The position numbers and the translations under genes are program-made. A DNA stretch of 64,000 bases from Rosellinia necatrix (Eukaryota > Ascomycota > Sordariomycetes > Xylariales > Xylariaceae). The stretch is taken from contig JAGYVD010000004.1 of NCBI GenBank assembly GCA_021209875.1, positions 1,116,001 through 1,180,000 of the forward strand, written 5' to 3'. Under the pieces are notes generated by a model. It saw only the letters and a list, made by a program, of their open reading frames with translations, did no database searches and was not told the origin of the DNA. Of this stretch, positions 52,637-64,000 are shown one piece after another (position 1 is the stretch's first letter; each line of letters opens with the position of its first letter).

Positions 52637-55291
52637 TTATCCGTCGGGGACCCAGCTGTCGGCGGCATTGTACGGGCCCATGTAGGGTTGATCTGTCATT
52701 CCAATTTGGCCGACAATGGCGAGGAAGTCGTCGGACGATATGCCCATGCTATCAAGTAATTGCTCGTTGCTCATCCCCTCGGTGTTGAACGTGGAAGGGT
52801 ACTCCGGGATCTTCATCAGCGGTACACTATCCAGATCCGGAGCCATCTCAAATCCGCTCCCCGGGTCCGGTTGACCGGGCTCCTGCGTCATGTTTATCTC
52901 TGGCCCCCCGCGACCGATATGCGCGTCGAGTGTAAGTGTCCTGATACCCTGCTGCTCGGCTTGCTTGGCTAGCTCCTGGAACAGCACTTTCAGACCTCTC
53001 AGATCCATCTTCCGCATCTCTGCCGTCTTGTTGCCATGATTGATCATGTCGTCTAATATGCTGTATGCTGCCTCCTCATAAGACTGCCCTTCAGATATGC
53101 TTGGGAAAAGAGCATTTGCCATGGTCAGGAAGAGACCTGCTTGATACGAGAACTCAAGGTCAAAGGGGAGGAAGGTTTCTATGCTGTCAGATGCCGTCAA
53201 GGAACACGGAACAGGTTATTAGCTCACCGAGGAGGCTATCTTCGAAGGATAATATCTGAAGTATTTTGACAGCCGACTTTATGCCAGCAGATATCAGTGC
53301 TGTTGTCGATGATAGAAAACTTTGCCAATCTTCCTCTACTCGACCTAGTCGATCTAATCTCTCTTGTAGTATTGAGAGCAAAAGAGGTCTTGTTGCCAAT
53401 AATACACACTATTTATCGTGTAAGCGGTAGAAATGGTATATAAAATTTCATATTGCTTCACTAACCTGGTGGTATAGAAGTGTTATATGACGAGTTCCCT
53501 TGGACATGGTGTGGGGGGAATTTTGAAATTTGAGATGAATTATCTGTTCAATCTCTACAGCACGCTCAGCCATGGCATGGAGAATTGACCGTGTCATCTC
53601 AAGGAAGGGCCCGAGCTGGGTTTTCTCCGTTTTATAGAGGCCTGGGGTATCAAATCATGAGCTGATATTCCGGTCGACATAGGGGAAATGGGTAATCAAT
53701 AGTCTCACTCTTCAATATTAGAGTATGCGCCTGCGCAAGTTTGATCTGAAGACTTAATGTAGAGTTTTCTGACGAAGATTCCATTGCTGGGGGTATCGGG
53801 ACTGATATATCATCATCCGATACCATCATCGGTAGTCCCAAAGAGGAAGAAAAGTGCCTATCCATGATATAGAGGGTCCACCATGTATTGCGACAGCGAA
53901 TCACAGTTTCTTCACCGAGTTCTGCTTGTGGAAGCTCCGTGTGCAAACCTTCTAGCTGCGCTATGCGCATGGCGTGTCCGAGCTTCGAGAACGAAAACTA
54001 TTATCAGTATGACATACAGGACGGTCAATAAGGATGGATTGCCCTCACGAATGTATGGGCCGCCTCCCTGCGGTCAACTGAGAATAAGTAAAGCCCGGCC
54101 AATGCCATGACTTCAACTGCCAAGATACTCCCTTTCCACATATCTGCCTGATCCGGCATCAAAGACATTGCGCGTAAGAAGAAATTCGACCCCGCCGGAC
54201 TGTTGGAGGTTTTGGACCGAGAGAGAAAAGCGTTTCCGAACGCCAGCACTAAAAGAAATTGTATAAACCAGAGACGGCATGTGGCTGCTTGCTCATCAAC
54301 GCTGCACCTGTAAAATCTCTTGACATCGGATACGAATTCCGGATCAAAAAAACGATACCTATGGCCAAGGTGGAATTTCACAGTATCAAAAAGATACAGA
54401 GCGTGATCCATCGACGGCAGGCCTTTCGTGCTTGAGACATCTTCCGGCCCAGCTGGTTTCCACCGTAGCTCGTATGGGTTCCCTTTCATGAAGTTGTGAG
54501 TATTCTCCGAGGGGCTGATATTGAGTTTATTAGACATCAAGATGGCGAGCCGCGCGGTAAAAGACCAAGTCGACCAGCGGGCTAGCCAAACTACACACGT
54601 TGTATGAGCGCAATGAAGCCAATGAAAAGAAGGGAAACCCACTCCATGTACGCCCATTTTCGTGGGTATTTTTGGTCGTTGAGGGCGTCTCAAACGGACT
54701 AATTAATGGAGTCATCCAGATACTGGGGGCCCCGTGAAAGACAAGGCCGGGGGGTATACTAGTGGGAGTGTCCGGCTGTACAAGGCCTACTACTGCTTTA
54801 AAGGTCATGACGTATCAGCTCCAAGCGGTAGATTGGTTTTGCCATAGAGATTTACATACGGGGATTGCCATCTTCAGGTCGAGTTGGCGAAGAAGAAGCC
54901 GTAGTAGCAGCAGTGTCTGGCCGCTGCGTCGGGCTTTGCAACGGCTGCTGGCATTCTTGTTCCTGCTCCAGCCGCTGCTGCCCAGCCTGCGCCTGCTTTT
55001 GCAGTTGTCGGAGATAACTAGTGTCGTTAACACAATTGGATAGTATAGGACGCAAGGTCTAAATGCCGAACCTCTCCTGAACTGTCACCGTGCTACCTGT
55101 TTCTGCGAAACGGCATTTGATGACCCGTCTCCGACAGCTTGCGCATGGTTCTTCCCCGGAGCACTTGATTTTACTCTGTCGACACGCGATGCATCTGCCA
55201 AGAAGTTAATATGAAATCTAAAAAAAAATATATCTGATGATGGGTCATCGTACGCGTTTACAACTCTCCTCGGTTTACGCTCGGCTTGCAT
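52637..55291 (-). CDS. Zn2Cys6 fungal-specific transcription factor
   Basis: Nine exons: 55291-55254, 55194-55072, 55017-54860, 54792-54652, 54590-54049, 53982-53709, 53641-53466, 53408-53228 and 53178-52637. The introns are 49-67 nt and all phases close to 724 aa. Residues 14-40 form the zinc cluster C-x2-C-x6-C-x5-C-x2-C-x6-C (Cys 14, 17, 24, 30, 33, 40), followed by the linker motif S-Y-L-R-Q-L-Q and a Gln/Glu-rich probable coiled coil. The middle region (about 160-500) has Fungal_trans landmarks: STWSF, a hydrophobic LWFIQFLLVLAFGNAFL, RIAQLEGLH, RNTWWTLYIMDR and LLYHQCVLLATRPLLL across an exon junction. The C-terminus (from about 620) is acidic, a possible activation region. The exon 4 start is ambiguous by 3 or 6 nt (54792, 54789 or 54786). 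The gene lies between the amine oxidase and the aldehyde dehydrogenase and probably controls them. Confidence 0.9.
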
Positions 55292-56398
55292 AGCAGCAGC
55301 CAATTAGGTGAGATGTCTCTTCGTCTAAGCGGGTGTCGGAGATGAGACTGGGGCTTGAATAGGAGGTCGATAACTGATAAACAAGATATATGAATAAGGG
55401 ATGTATATACGGGATAGCGGGACGATCTTGAGCCTATTCCCGGGTTTCGTTTCACGAGTTTCTCAAGCGATAATCGATTTAGTGTTGAATCTACATGCCT
55501 ACTTACTCAGGACGTATGTTGCAGCCTCCCCGCATTCGGGTATCTGGATCTGGGGCACGCTGTATCCACCCCAGCTTGCCCCTGTTGGGTTAAAATTAGA
55601 CGATAATATAATGCCCGAGCATTTTCAGCTAAACTTTGCCCACTAACCTGAGGTCAAATACATACAATCCCCATTCCTCTGTGGGTGTTAAGGCCTTGAC
55701 TATTCTCAAGATTGTATATCAATGCCCTCCTATCGGCTATGTAATTCTATCGCTATTGAGTATCTCCAATGACGCATAGCTTTACGCAATAATTATCGCA
55801 TCATGTTATAATCGGAGAATGCCTATATCGGAGGCTTGCGAGTCAGGACGATCTTGAAGCATGAATATGTGCGTAGACCGGAGTCACAGTGCCTCTCAGT
55901 TAGGTCCACTGATAAACCCTTGTTGACACCGGGTGAGTGGGAGGGTGTTCGCAAGGCGTGACAAGAGATGGGAAGGAAGTACACTACTTGACGCCGCTTT
56001 GATATCGAAAATACGTTCATGACTATCTCCGAGCAGACTATCGTTGGTCCATTCATGATATCTCCGATACCTGACGGCTTGGCGTAGGTGGCTAGTTCAT
56101 CATAGTCGTGGCAAGGGTCGGTCAGCGTTGCCGATCCCTGTTAGTGCCAATTCCCTGGGCATGTGTCGCTGGTGGGAGACGCTACGACCGACAACGAGAC
56201 AACTCCGCGTCTATCTCCTAATTGACACTACGATGGGATGGGAGCTCATTGCTAGAGATTCCAAGGCATTCATCTCGTTACGAGGGGGAGGAAGTTCGCA
56301 TATAAAAATGAATTGGTCTTGTCGGGGTCGTTGTACGGCTCCGGTATTGGCTAGCCCGATTGTTTCTGCCCGCCTGCAAGGCGGTATTGACTTTTAGG
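55292..56398. promoter_or_regulatory. Divergent promoter region between the regulator and the aldehyde dehydrogenase
   Basis: 1.1 kb between two divergent starts, without a coding frame of note. The hexamer TCGGAG occurs at 55336-55341, 55812-55817 and 55828-55833, and its reverse complement within the nine-base word TATCTCCGA at 56024-56032 and 56059-56067. CGG-containing repeats are the usual target of Zn2Cys6 dimers, so these are candidate sites for the neighbouring regulator. This is inference: the words were found by eye and not tested against background. Confidence 0.5.
56301..56307 (+). promoter_or_regulatory. TATA box of the aldehyde dehydrogenase gene
   Basis: TATAAAA 92 bp before the start codon at 56399, a plausible distance for a fungal core promoter with a short leader. 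Confidence 0.5.
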
Positions 56399-57958
56399 AT
56401 GGCACCCTCATTCGCTTCCTCGCTTAAAGACCCCGGTCTCTTCGTGGACAAGAACTTTATCAACGGCTCAAGGGTGGTATCAAAATCCAACGCTACTTTT
56501 AACGTCTATAACCCCGCCTCCGAGGATCTCATTGGTACTTGTCCAGAGTCGACTACGGATGACCTCCAGAACGCCATCCAGGCCGCCTCCGGGGCGTTTC
56601 CTACATGGCGCGCCCAATCAGGCAGACAGCGTGGCCGGATCCTACGACGTATCTTTGAGCTCTTAGTCGAGAACAAGGCGGACCTCGGCGCCATCATCAC
56701 CGCCGAGAATGGCAAGGCGAAGGGCGACGCGGAGGGCGAGGTATTGTTCTCGGCCAGCTTTTTTGAGTGGTTCAGCGAGGAGGCCCCTCGCATCTACGGC
56801 GATGTTATCCCTCATACCAACCCGAACCATCGCACTCACGTCATCAAGCAGCCCGTCGGCGTCTGCGGCCTGATCGTCCCGTGGAATTTCCCCATGGCCA
56901 TGGCCGCCCGCAAAGTCGCCGCAGCTCTCGCTGCGGGGTGCACGGTAGTGGTCAAGTCAGACGGTCTGACGCCCTTTTCAATGAATGCCCTTGCGACGAT
57001 ATCAGAGCGAGCGGGGCTTCCCAAGGGCGTCCTAAACGTCGTCACATCGCTTGATAACACCCCTCAGTTAGGCCTAGCGATGTGCGAGTCTGATATTGTC
57101 AAGAAGATCTCCTTCACCGGTTCGACGAGGGTTGGGAAGATCCTGATGAGGCAATCGAGCAGCACACTGAAGAAACTCAGCCTCGAGCTCGGCGGCAACG
57201 CCCCCTTCATCGTCTTCGACGATGCCGACCTGGAGCTGGCCATCCAGAGCGTGCTCGTGAGCAAGTTCAAGGTCACGGGCCAGACCTGCGTCTGCGCGAA
57301 CCGGATTTACGTACAAGACGGCATCTACGATTGCTTCAGCACGAGGCTTGTCGAGGAGGTCAAGAAGTTCCGTGTCGGAAACGGGGCGGATGCGGCTGTC
57401 ACACACGGCCCTTTGACCACGGGCGTGGCCAAGGTGGAGGAGCACGTCAACGACGCTGTCGCCAAGAACGCCAAGATTCTGCTGGGTGGCCAGCCGCTGC
57501 ACCACATTGGCAAGAACTTCTTCGAACTGACCATCCTCGGGGACGTCAACTCCTCGATGAAAGTGGTTTCAGAGGAGACGTTCGGCCCCCTCGCGGCTTT
57601 GATCAGGTTCTCAAGCGAAGACGAGGTGATCGATGCTGCCAACCGGCCCGAAGTAGGATTGGCATCTTATGTCATGACCAGCAACTTGGCGAGGACACAT
57701 CGCGTGTCGGAGCGACTGGAGTTCGGTATGGTGGCGGTAAACACGGGCGTTATCTCGGATGCCCCGGCACCGTGAGTCCGCCATCCGCAGCTGAAATCTG
57801 AGTATGGCAGGGGAATGCTGACAGATTCACACAGATTTGGAGGCGTCAAGCATTCGGGCATGGGCCGGGAGGGCAGCAAATATGGCATTGACGACTACAT
57901 GACGATTAAGATGGTCGTGACGGGAGGCATTGATACGGTATACTCCCCTCATCTGTAG
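56399..57958 (+). CDS. NAD(P)-dependent aldehyde dehydrogenase, succinate-semialdehyde dehydrogenase-like
   Basis: Exons 56399-57771 and 57835-57958 around a 63-nt intron (GTGAGT...CACAG), giving 498 aa, typical of the ALDH superfamily. Catalytic features: PWNFP with Asn163, LELGG with general base Glu263, and GQTCVCANR with nucleophile Cys297 and a second Cys299. The paired cysteines and this local sequence are characteristic of succinate-semialdehyde dehydrogenases (GabD/Uga2 type). The cofactor motif, usually K-P-[AS]-E, reads K-S-D-G at 186-189. The short last exon encodes the conserved [17 protein letters not shown]. No mitochondrial presequence is evident. In context it would oxidise the aldehyde released by the amine oxidase next door to the carboxylic acid. 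The annotated start is the ATG at 56399; an in-frame extension upstream lacks an ATG. Confidence 0.93.
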
Positions 57959-59129
57959 GGAGTTGAAGGATGCATTGGTGGCTTGGCTATTATGTTCTAG
58001 GGACAACACCGAACGGCAGCATCGACAGCGAAGTCTGGTCACGGTTAAGCATCTGTGCGGTCCGGAAAAAGGGTTGGATAGAATAACAAGACATGCATCT
58101 ACGTCGAGGAGACGGCAAGGGATACATCCCATGTCCCATGTGGAGGTGCTCGTTTGGTATTGCGAGGTCAATGAGGTATGTGAGTATGTATCGTGTTGAT
58201 ATTGTACAGGTATGTGTGTTCTAGGTATGTGTGTTCTGAACTTAGACCCTTGTCTTTTTCGGCACATGTTCACTGACTTGGGTGTCGATAGCGGGGTACC
58301 TTTTCGAGGTTCATGCTACCTCATGTATAAATTGCTGTCTTTACGCATGTCTGGTTTTCGTTAGGTTAGGCGGGATTATGCTTATAAAGCGGAAGTGACG
58401 TAGGAGGGGTCACTTGCCACGTCACACCATTGTTTGATTTCACAAATCAATTTTTTCTGTGGGCGATCGTTACGAGAAGCAACGCATTGGAGGATCCCTC
58501 ATATCGCTTATATCATAAATGATGTGTCGAGGACTCGGCTCCGTTTAGTCCTGTTTGTTTTGGTGTTTATGTTTATTCTTAGCGTGTGCACAACCAAGAC
58601 TCAAGAGGGATGTGCCGCCAGCCACTGGCATGGTTAGATGGGGCTCAGGCTAAAACACGGCAAGGCGCTGATTAGGTCCCATGCTTATTCCGATTCGGGC
58701 TAGTCACATTTACTCTGTGCTACATATGCAGCCCCAGTAGGTAGGTAGTGTACATATATACTTGTGCATATATACTTGTGCATACATACATACGCACGTA
58801 CATACAAGTACACTACACTACACTACACACTACAATACTGAGATTGGGTCGCACTTCGGTGTGGGGCACACGCAACCAGCATCCGTGGCTTCCATGTCAG
58901 CCAAACATCTCCGATGGATTCTGCGTGCTTCTATTGAATCGATGTCCCTCGACCCTTCTTCTATATCACACCTTTCGCGAAGATAGGCGTCAGCACCGCG
59001 GCAGTCCGGCGCCCCCCCTTGATGCGTATTCCCCTGCCTCCCTAAAGCGCCTGTAGCCATCTATAGCACGCAGCAACGCAGCCTGCAACCCCCGACCCGC
59101 GGTTGGTGTGACCTGCGACCATCGCCATC
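57959..59129. other. Intergenic region with a CAC/TACA microsatellite
   Basis: Downstream of the aldehyde dehydrogenase and upstream of the AMP-binding gene. A low-complexity tract of CATATATACTTGTG units, CATA repeats and TACAC repeats lies at about 58750-58833. A pyrimidine-rich leader precedes 59130. No gene recognised; short open frames look spurious. Confidence 0.6.
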
Positions 59130-60888
59130 ATGAGTTTTGGCGGCCTCCTCGCGCAGCTCGACGACGGGCTGAGCGCCCTCATCGGCCAGTGGAATGGGTA
59201 CTCTACCGGCATCCTGACCGTCTTGGTCATGCTCGTCACCTACTCCGTCACGAACCGCGTGGAGCCTGAGATTCACCCCATGCTGCTGGCCCGCCAGGGC
59301 CATGGCTCGCCGGTGCGTCAGGAGGGGGAGTCTCCCATCTACCGCTCCAACGCCGCGCCTCACAGCATGCCGCTCAACAGCGGGCTCAATGTCAAGGAGG
59401 CCGGCGCTTCGAAATGGGCCCAGGGACGGGATGGTGACTTGCGCGATATTTGGCGCAAGGCCATCAAGGGCCCAACCGAGGCTGAGGGCAGCAACGGCGA
59501 GGGTCGTATCCTGACTGTCCTGGGCTCCGAGAAGGTTGTCGTGAGCAGACTTGGTAAAACTATTTGTGCGGGCAGTCTTTCATCGCCACTAACGACATGC
59601 AGATGATATAACTCGCCAGATCAACTTGGTTGGCCATCATATCTCATCTCAGGGCGGCAGTAAGGTGGCCATTTACCTACCCAACTCGGTTGAGTACATC
59701 GCCACGCTCTTTGCTTGCAGTTTCTACAACATGACTGCTATCCTACTGCCATATGATCAGTCGGAAGAGTCCGTTGTCTCCATGCTTCAGCAATCTGGTG
59801 CCGACACCGTCGTCACGTGCCCAGGTGCATTCCCCTTCGACAGCGTTGTGAAGAGCTATCCGACTCTCCGCCAGCTGATCTGGGTCGTCGATGAAGGCAG
59901 CAAGCATCTTGACTGGAACGAGGTTCCCAAAGGCATGGGTGGCAAGGTGAACGTCTCCACATGGCAGGATATCCTCAACGATAACCCGCAGACCGCCGGG
60001 ACCGAGCTTCCGTCTGCCGACAACCAGGCTGCTGCCCCCGACGTCATCATGTTCTGGACATCCGGAGCCGACTCCGTGGAGGAAATGGCGCGCTTCACCC
60101 AGGGTAACCTTGTATCCGCCGTGTCCGCTCAGCTTGTCGCCGTCCCAACCAAAGAGCGTTTCTCGCCGGCAGATCTCTTCCTTCCCGCGGCGTCACTATC
60201 TTCCTCGTACACTCTGGTTTTAACTCTCGTGGCGATCTATAGCAGCGCCTCCGTCGCTTTCAACTCTGTAGCCGGTCTCTCACCCGACTTGGCTCTCGCT
60301 ACCCAGGGCGTGGCTCCGACCATCATTGTTGCTACCCCTGAGACCCTGTCTAAGACCCATGCCGAGACCAAGGGGAAAGTAGCGTCTGCTCTCGCGTCGC
60401 TGTCTCACTGGGTTCAGACACGCAGCCTCGTGCAAAGCGGCGTGATGCCCGCCGCATCATTCTTCAGATCATACAACGACTCCCTGCGCCCTGTCCTCGG
60501 AACCAAGCCCGGCAAGCTCCGACTCGTCTACGTCGCCCACCCGGCCAACAGCACCAGCACACCCCTGCTATCCGAGCTCACCCTCTCCGATCTGCGCATC
60601 TTCACCGGCGCGCGCGTCATCTACGCCCTCAGCGCCGCACCGTGCGCCGGCGCCGTTGCCCAGACGCAGTTCCACGACTACCGCGTCCTCGGGAACGGGA
60701 AGGGATCCCACTTCGGCCCCCCGCTCAGCAGCACCGAGATCCTGCTCCGCGACAGCGGCTCCTACAAGATCACGGATCAGAGCTACACGGGCGGCGTGGT
60801 CGTCCGGGGCCCATCGATCGTCGGCGGCGAGGCCGCCCTGGGTTGGGTGGCTACCATCCGCGACGACAATACGATTGCGGTCATCTAA
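59130..60888 (+). CDS. Membrane-anchored AMP-binding-fold protein, probably not a functional adenylating enzyme
   Basis: Exons 59130-59553 and 59603-60888, with a 49-nt intron, give 569 aa. An N-terminal hydrophobic segment at about residues 27-41 (GILTVLVMLVTYSV) could anchor the protein in a membrane. From about 160 the sequence follows the acyl-CoA synthetase/AMP-binding fold (KVAIYLPNSVEYIATLFAC; later GGVVVRGPSIVGG near the end). At the position of the phosphate-binding motif T-S-G-[TS]-T-G-x-P-K-G it reads WTSGADSVEEMARFT (from residue 293): the Thr/Gly/Lys residues are missing. The mobile C-terminal subdomain with the catalytic lysine also appears absent. A scaffold or regulatory role in lipid metabolism is possible, but nothing here proves it. 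The gene is convergent with mcm5. Confidence 0.82.
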
Positions 60889-61576
60889 AATACTCTCGTG
60901 TGTTCAAGTCTGTAGACGCCTTCTTTTGGAGGAACTGGGCTGGAAGGATGGTTTGAAGAGTAGCAACTTGAAAGCGACCTGATGTGAATGAATTGTATTC
61001 CAGCCCTCCTGATGATATAGACCGTTTTGCTGATTATTGAAGTTCTGTTATCTGTTACCCCCCGTGTGTTTTCGTGATCAGACTTGTTTCCAGTTTTATA
61101 CCTATACGCTTCCCCACTCCCTACACTGCCTCATCGGAATTTATAAAGCGGAAAGGGGTTGCTTTGATATATTTATAGTGTAGATTCTCCGTACCCCTCA
61201 CAAAGTAGTAGGTGGGCAAGTAAGTTATCTCGCGATTACCGCTCAACGATCTGAAACCTGCCGGTTATCTGTTTTATGCCATGCCATGCCATGCAATAGG
61301 GGCTCATTTATGCCATATGCGCGCTCACTCATGAGGTAGGTAGGTATGCAACCGCGCACAAAACCAACCAAATCCGCCAGAAAAAAAAACAAAAACAAAA
61401 ACACGCCATGGACGCCCACACCCATATACATGTTTTTCATTCATTCCTGAAACGACCTTTTCCAGGCCTCGGGTTTACTCCCCACGCACGCGCATTACAT
61501 GCAACACAACCACCCCACCGCCGCCGCCGCCGCCACAGCCGCCGTATTCTCTTTCGGCTGGGCCGGGGTTTACGGT
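60889..61576. other. Convergent 3' intergenic region
   Basis: About 690 bp between the stop codons of the AMP-binding gene and mcm5. It contains an A-rich tract near 61381-61400 and T-rich stretches suited to polyadenylation on both strands, but no coding frame of note. Confidence 0.6.
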
Positions 61577-64000
61577 TTACGCGCCGTTCCGGTAGATCTG
61601 GGAGCCCTGGTTGCGGAACATGATGGTGTCGCGGCGCTGGAGGACCATGAGGGCGCGGTTGAGGCTCTGCTCGCTGAAGCCCTTGCCCTCGACCATCTCG
61701 CGGCGGAGGGAGGCGAGGCTGGTGCTCCAGCCGATGGGGAGGCGGCGGCGCAGCTCGGCCTCGACGCGGGCGGCCTCGTCGTTGAGGTCGCGGGAGCCGT
61801 GGCTGGCGCCGCCCTGGTGGACGGCGTCCATGGTGGAGCAGAGGAAGAGCCGGATGGCCTCGTCCACGTGGGGCTCCGTCGCCACCGGCGACAGCGTCAG
61901 CTTCGCCAGCGCCTCCGTGATGCGCACGATCGCCTCCAGCTGCCGCACCGTGATCGGGATGCTCGACCGCGCGTTCGCCTCCAGCTCCGACGCGTGCACC
62001 TGCCGCCGGATCGACACGAAGTGCGACGACAGCTTCTCCGCCGCCTCGGGCGAGAGCCGGGGCGCGCAGCGTCTATCGGCGGCATTCATGTTAGCCGTGT
62101 GTCCGCCGGGGCGCGAGGCGAAGAGCCGTGAAGTGGTGTGGTTTGGTGCGGGAAAGAATTGCAGGGAAAAAAAACTTACGACTTGCAATAGGATAGATAC
62201 CGTCGCATCTTCTCGACTGGCACCTCGCCTTCGGCTTGTTCCTCGACGCCGCGCCCGCCCATGTGGATGCCCATGACGTGCCTCGCGATCCTCTCGTCCT
62301 TGTCTCGGGTGTGTTCGTCTTTGACGATGAAGATCATGTCGAAACGAGACAAGATAGTCGTCTGAAAGTCGATGTTTTCGCCGGGCGTTTTCATGTCGTC
62401 GTACCGGCCGAAGATGGGGTTGGCGGCGGCCAACACGGACGTCCGCGCATTGAGGATGGTGGTGATACCCGCCTTGGCAATTGAGATAGTCTGTTGTTCC
62501 ATGGCTTCGTGGATCGCTACTCGGTCTTCGTCTCGCATCTTATCGAATTCATCGATACATACAACACCACCATCAGCCAGCACCATGGCGCCCCCTTCTA
62601 GGTAGAATTCCCGGGTCGAATGGTCGCGTTGCACCGAAGCGGTCAAACCAGCTGCAGACGAACCCTTGCCGGAGGTGTAAATGGAGATCGGCGCAGCTTT
62701 CTCGACAAACTTCAACAATTGTGATTTCGCTGTACCTGGATCACCGAGAAGCAGAACATTGATATCGCCTCTGAGTTTCATGCCGTCGGGGAGGATCTTT
62801 TTAGACCCGCCCAGGAGTAGACATAAAATCGCTTTCTTGATGTCCCTGTTCCCGTAGATAGAGGGGGCGATGCAGTCAGCCATCACGCTGTAAAGATCAG
62901 GTCGTCGGCTGAGCTCGAGGAACTCTTGCTCCTCTTCTTCGGAGAAACTAGAGGTACCCTTTGCAGTTGAATCCAGATCGGTCTGGATTCCGACGGCTCG
63001 GAGGTAAGGCGTTCGGATGGCCACAGCGCCGCCAGTTGAAGAGTTTCTCGATCCTTTGCTCTGGTAAATGGAGAATATACCCATGATGGTACATCTGGAA
63101 CCGGGGACAACCCTATTAGTCAAGTAGCGGTCTGCCGAGATGAGGACGTGTCTTGGAAGCTCTCCGACGGGCACTTGATCGGGCGCCTCCTGGAGCTTGA
63201 TGATCTGCTGATCGACAAATCGGGACTTTTCGTGAATAACAAAGTAGGGGTCGAGGGGACACTTCTCGGCGGGGTCGTTGGGTGCACGTTGTCGACCGCA
63301 CTGGCGGGGTAGGGTGACGCCAGTGAATCCTCCCAGAATCGGGGTCGTTTGGGTATGTAAACAGCTTCGGCATTGGATATGCAGTTCGGTAGCTTTGGAG
63401 GACATGACGGAGGCGCCAATGACGATACCCGAGACCCTAACCAGGCGTGCGATGGTCTCCGAGTCCAAATTTCGTATCGAAACATCTTCGGCGGTGGAAT
63501 GGATGAGGAGTTGGTGTTCTGGGATTTCAGCGGCGGGGTTATGGGGGAAGACGATCCGATGAGTGCATTTTCGCAAGGCGTTTTCGAACTGTCGGGGGTT
63601 TAGCAGTGCACACTTGGGGACAATGATGGGGGCGTAAGACGCACAAGAGGAATAATGTCTGCCGGCTCTGTCACTAGACGATGCGCTAGCTCTTCGTTGT
63701 ATTTGATAAGATCCGTAATATTAACATCACAGTAGAATCTTTTTAACAGGGCATTTTCGCGTAGCTGATCTCTGTGATATACAATTAGCTGTTAGCCCGA
63801 GCCCATGCCCCAAGCCCACTGCCCTGAGCTGGGAGATTGTTCGCATGCGGACGGGACGTAGACGTACCTGTAGACGAAGATGTTGTCATGTCTAAATTGC
63901 AAGATAAAGTTGATGAGCTGCTCCTGTACTTGAAGCCGGGTGTCTTCGTTAGGACCCGAACTATTCTGGAAGACCGAGACAGAGTAGACGGATTGGCGAT
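61577..64000 (-). CDS. mcm5: DNA replication licensing factor MCM5 (5' end just outside the window)
   Basis: Exons from the window edge to 63868, 63771-63645, 63588-62180 and 62072-61577; introns 96, 56 and 107 nt. The first bases in the window are AT of codon 2 if the protein starts M-D-R-Q-S-V-Y, so only about 4 nt are missing and the full length would be 722 aa. It has the MCM N-terminal domain with zinc-finger cysteines (about 161, 164, 185, 198), GFTGVTLPR, Walker [10 protein letters not shown] (370-378), Walker B CIDEFDKM (from 432), the arginine finger SRFD (502-505) and a C-terminal winged-helix region. MCM5 is one subunit of the MCM2-7 helicase that opens origins in the nucleus; its Walker A pairs with the neighbouring subunit. 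Identification is certain from motif order and the MCM5-type N-terminus. Confidence 0.97.

Noticed and set aside
52226..52759. 177-codon plus-strand frame
   Set aside because: Its 3' part is antisense to the last exon of the zinc-cluster regulator and the rest shows no family feature.
56308..56397. Possible upstream open reading frame ending one base before the dehydrogenase start
   Set aside because: Its ATG directly abuts the TATA box, so it is unlikely to be in the transcript.
57331..57801. 156-codon plus-strand frame and minus-strand frames within the dehydrogenase
   Set aside because: Shadow frames of GC-rich coding DNA; the dehydrogenase frame carries all catalytic motifs.

Overview
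The window is a piece of a filamentous ascomycete (Pezizomycotina) genome, probably Sordariomycetes but not provable from the sequence. The evidence is short phase-consistent spliceosomal introns (49-107 nt), a Zn2Cys6 plus fungal-specific transcription factor, a fungal MCM5, and a sharply two-part base composition: about 47 kb of extremely AT-rich DNA with no intact gene, then about 16 kb of normal gene-bearing DNA. Differences between repeat copies in the AT-rich part are almost all C-to-T or G-to-A, the signature of repeat-induced point mutation (RIP).

Bases 1-47,500 are a graveyard of LTR retrotransposons whose order of insertion can be read. Outermost is a minus-strand element (here B2, 6607-35745, LTR about 202 bp, target duplication ATATA/ATATG). 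A second family member in plus orientation (B1, 22831-31006, LTR 208 bp, target duplication AATTA) sits inside it. One B2 LTR is split by a Ty3/gypsy element (C, 6698-20101, LTR 234 bp, target duplication CTCGG), which is itself split by another Ty3/gypsy element (D, 7091-13881, LTR 267-270 bp, target duplication GATCG). Three solo LTRs (21035-21266, 25401-25713, 29545-29760), each with a perfect 5-bp target duplication, decorate B2 and B1. Further right is a minus-strand element with LTRs at 39292-39524 and 45641-45871, followed by a truncated B-type LTR. RIP-damaged reverse transcriptase and RNase H motifs are still readable in C and D. Element letters are labels made for this report.

Bases 47,500-58,000 hold an accessory gene group: a flavin amine oxidase (minus, 3 exons, 461 aa), a Zn2Cys6 transcription factor (minus, 9 exons, 724 aa) and a succinate-semialdehyde-dehydrogenase-like aldehyde dehydrogenase (plus, 2 exons, 498 aa) divergent from the regulator. 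Together they look like a small amine catabolic cluster: amine to aldehyde to carboxylate under a local regulator. The substrate is not known. Bases 59,100-64,000 hold housekeeping-type genes: a membrane-anchored AMP-binding-fold protein with a degenerate adenylation motif, convergent with the replicative helicase subunit MCM5, whose first few bases lie just outside the window.

All exon structures were derived by hand from splice signals, reading phase and family motifs; the phases close exactly for all four multi-exon genes, but no transcript data were available.
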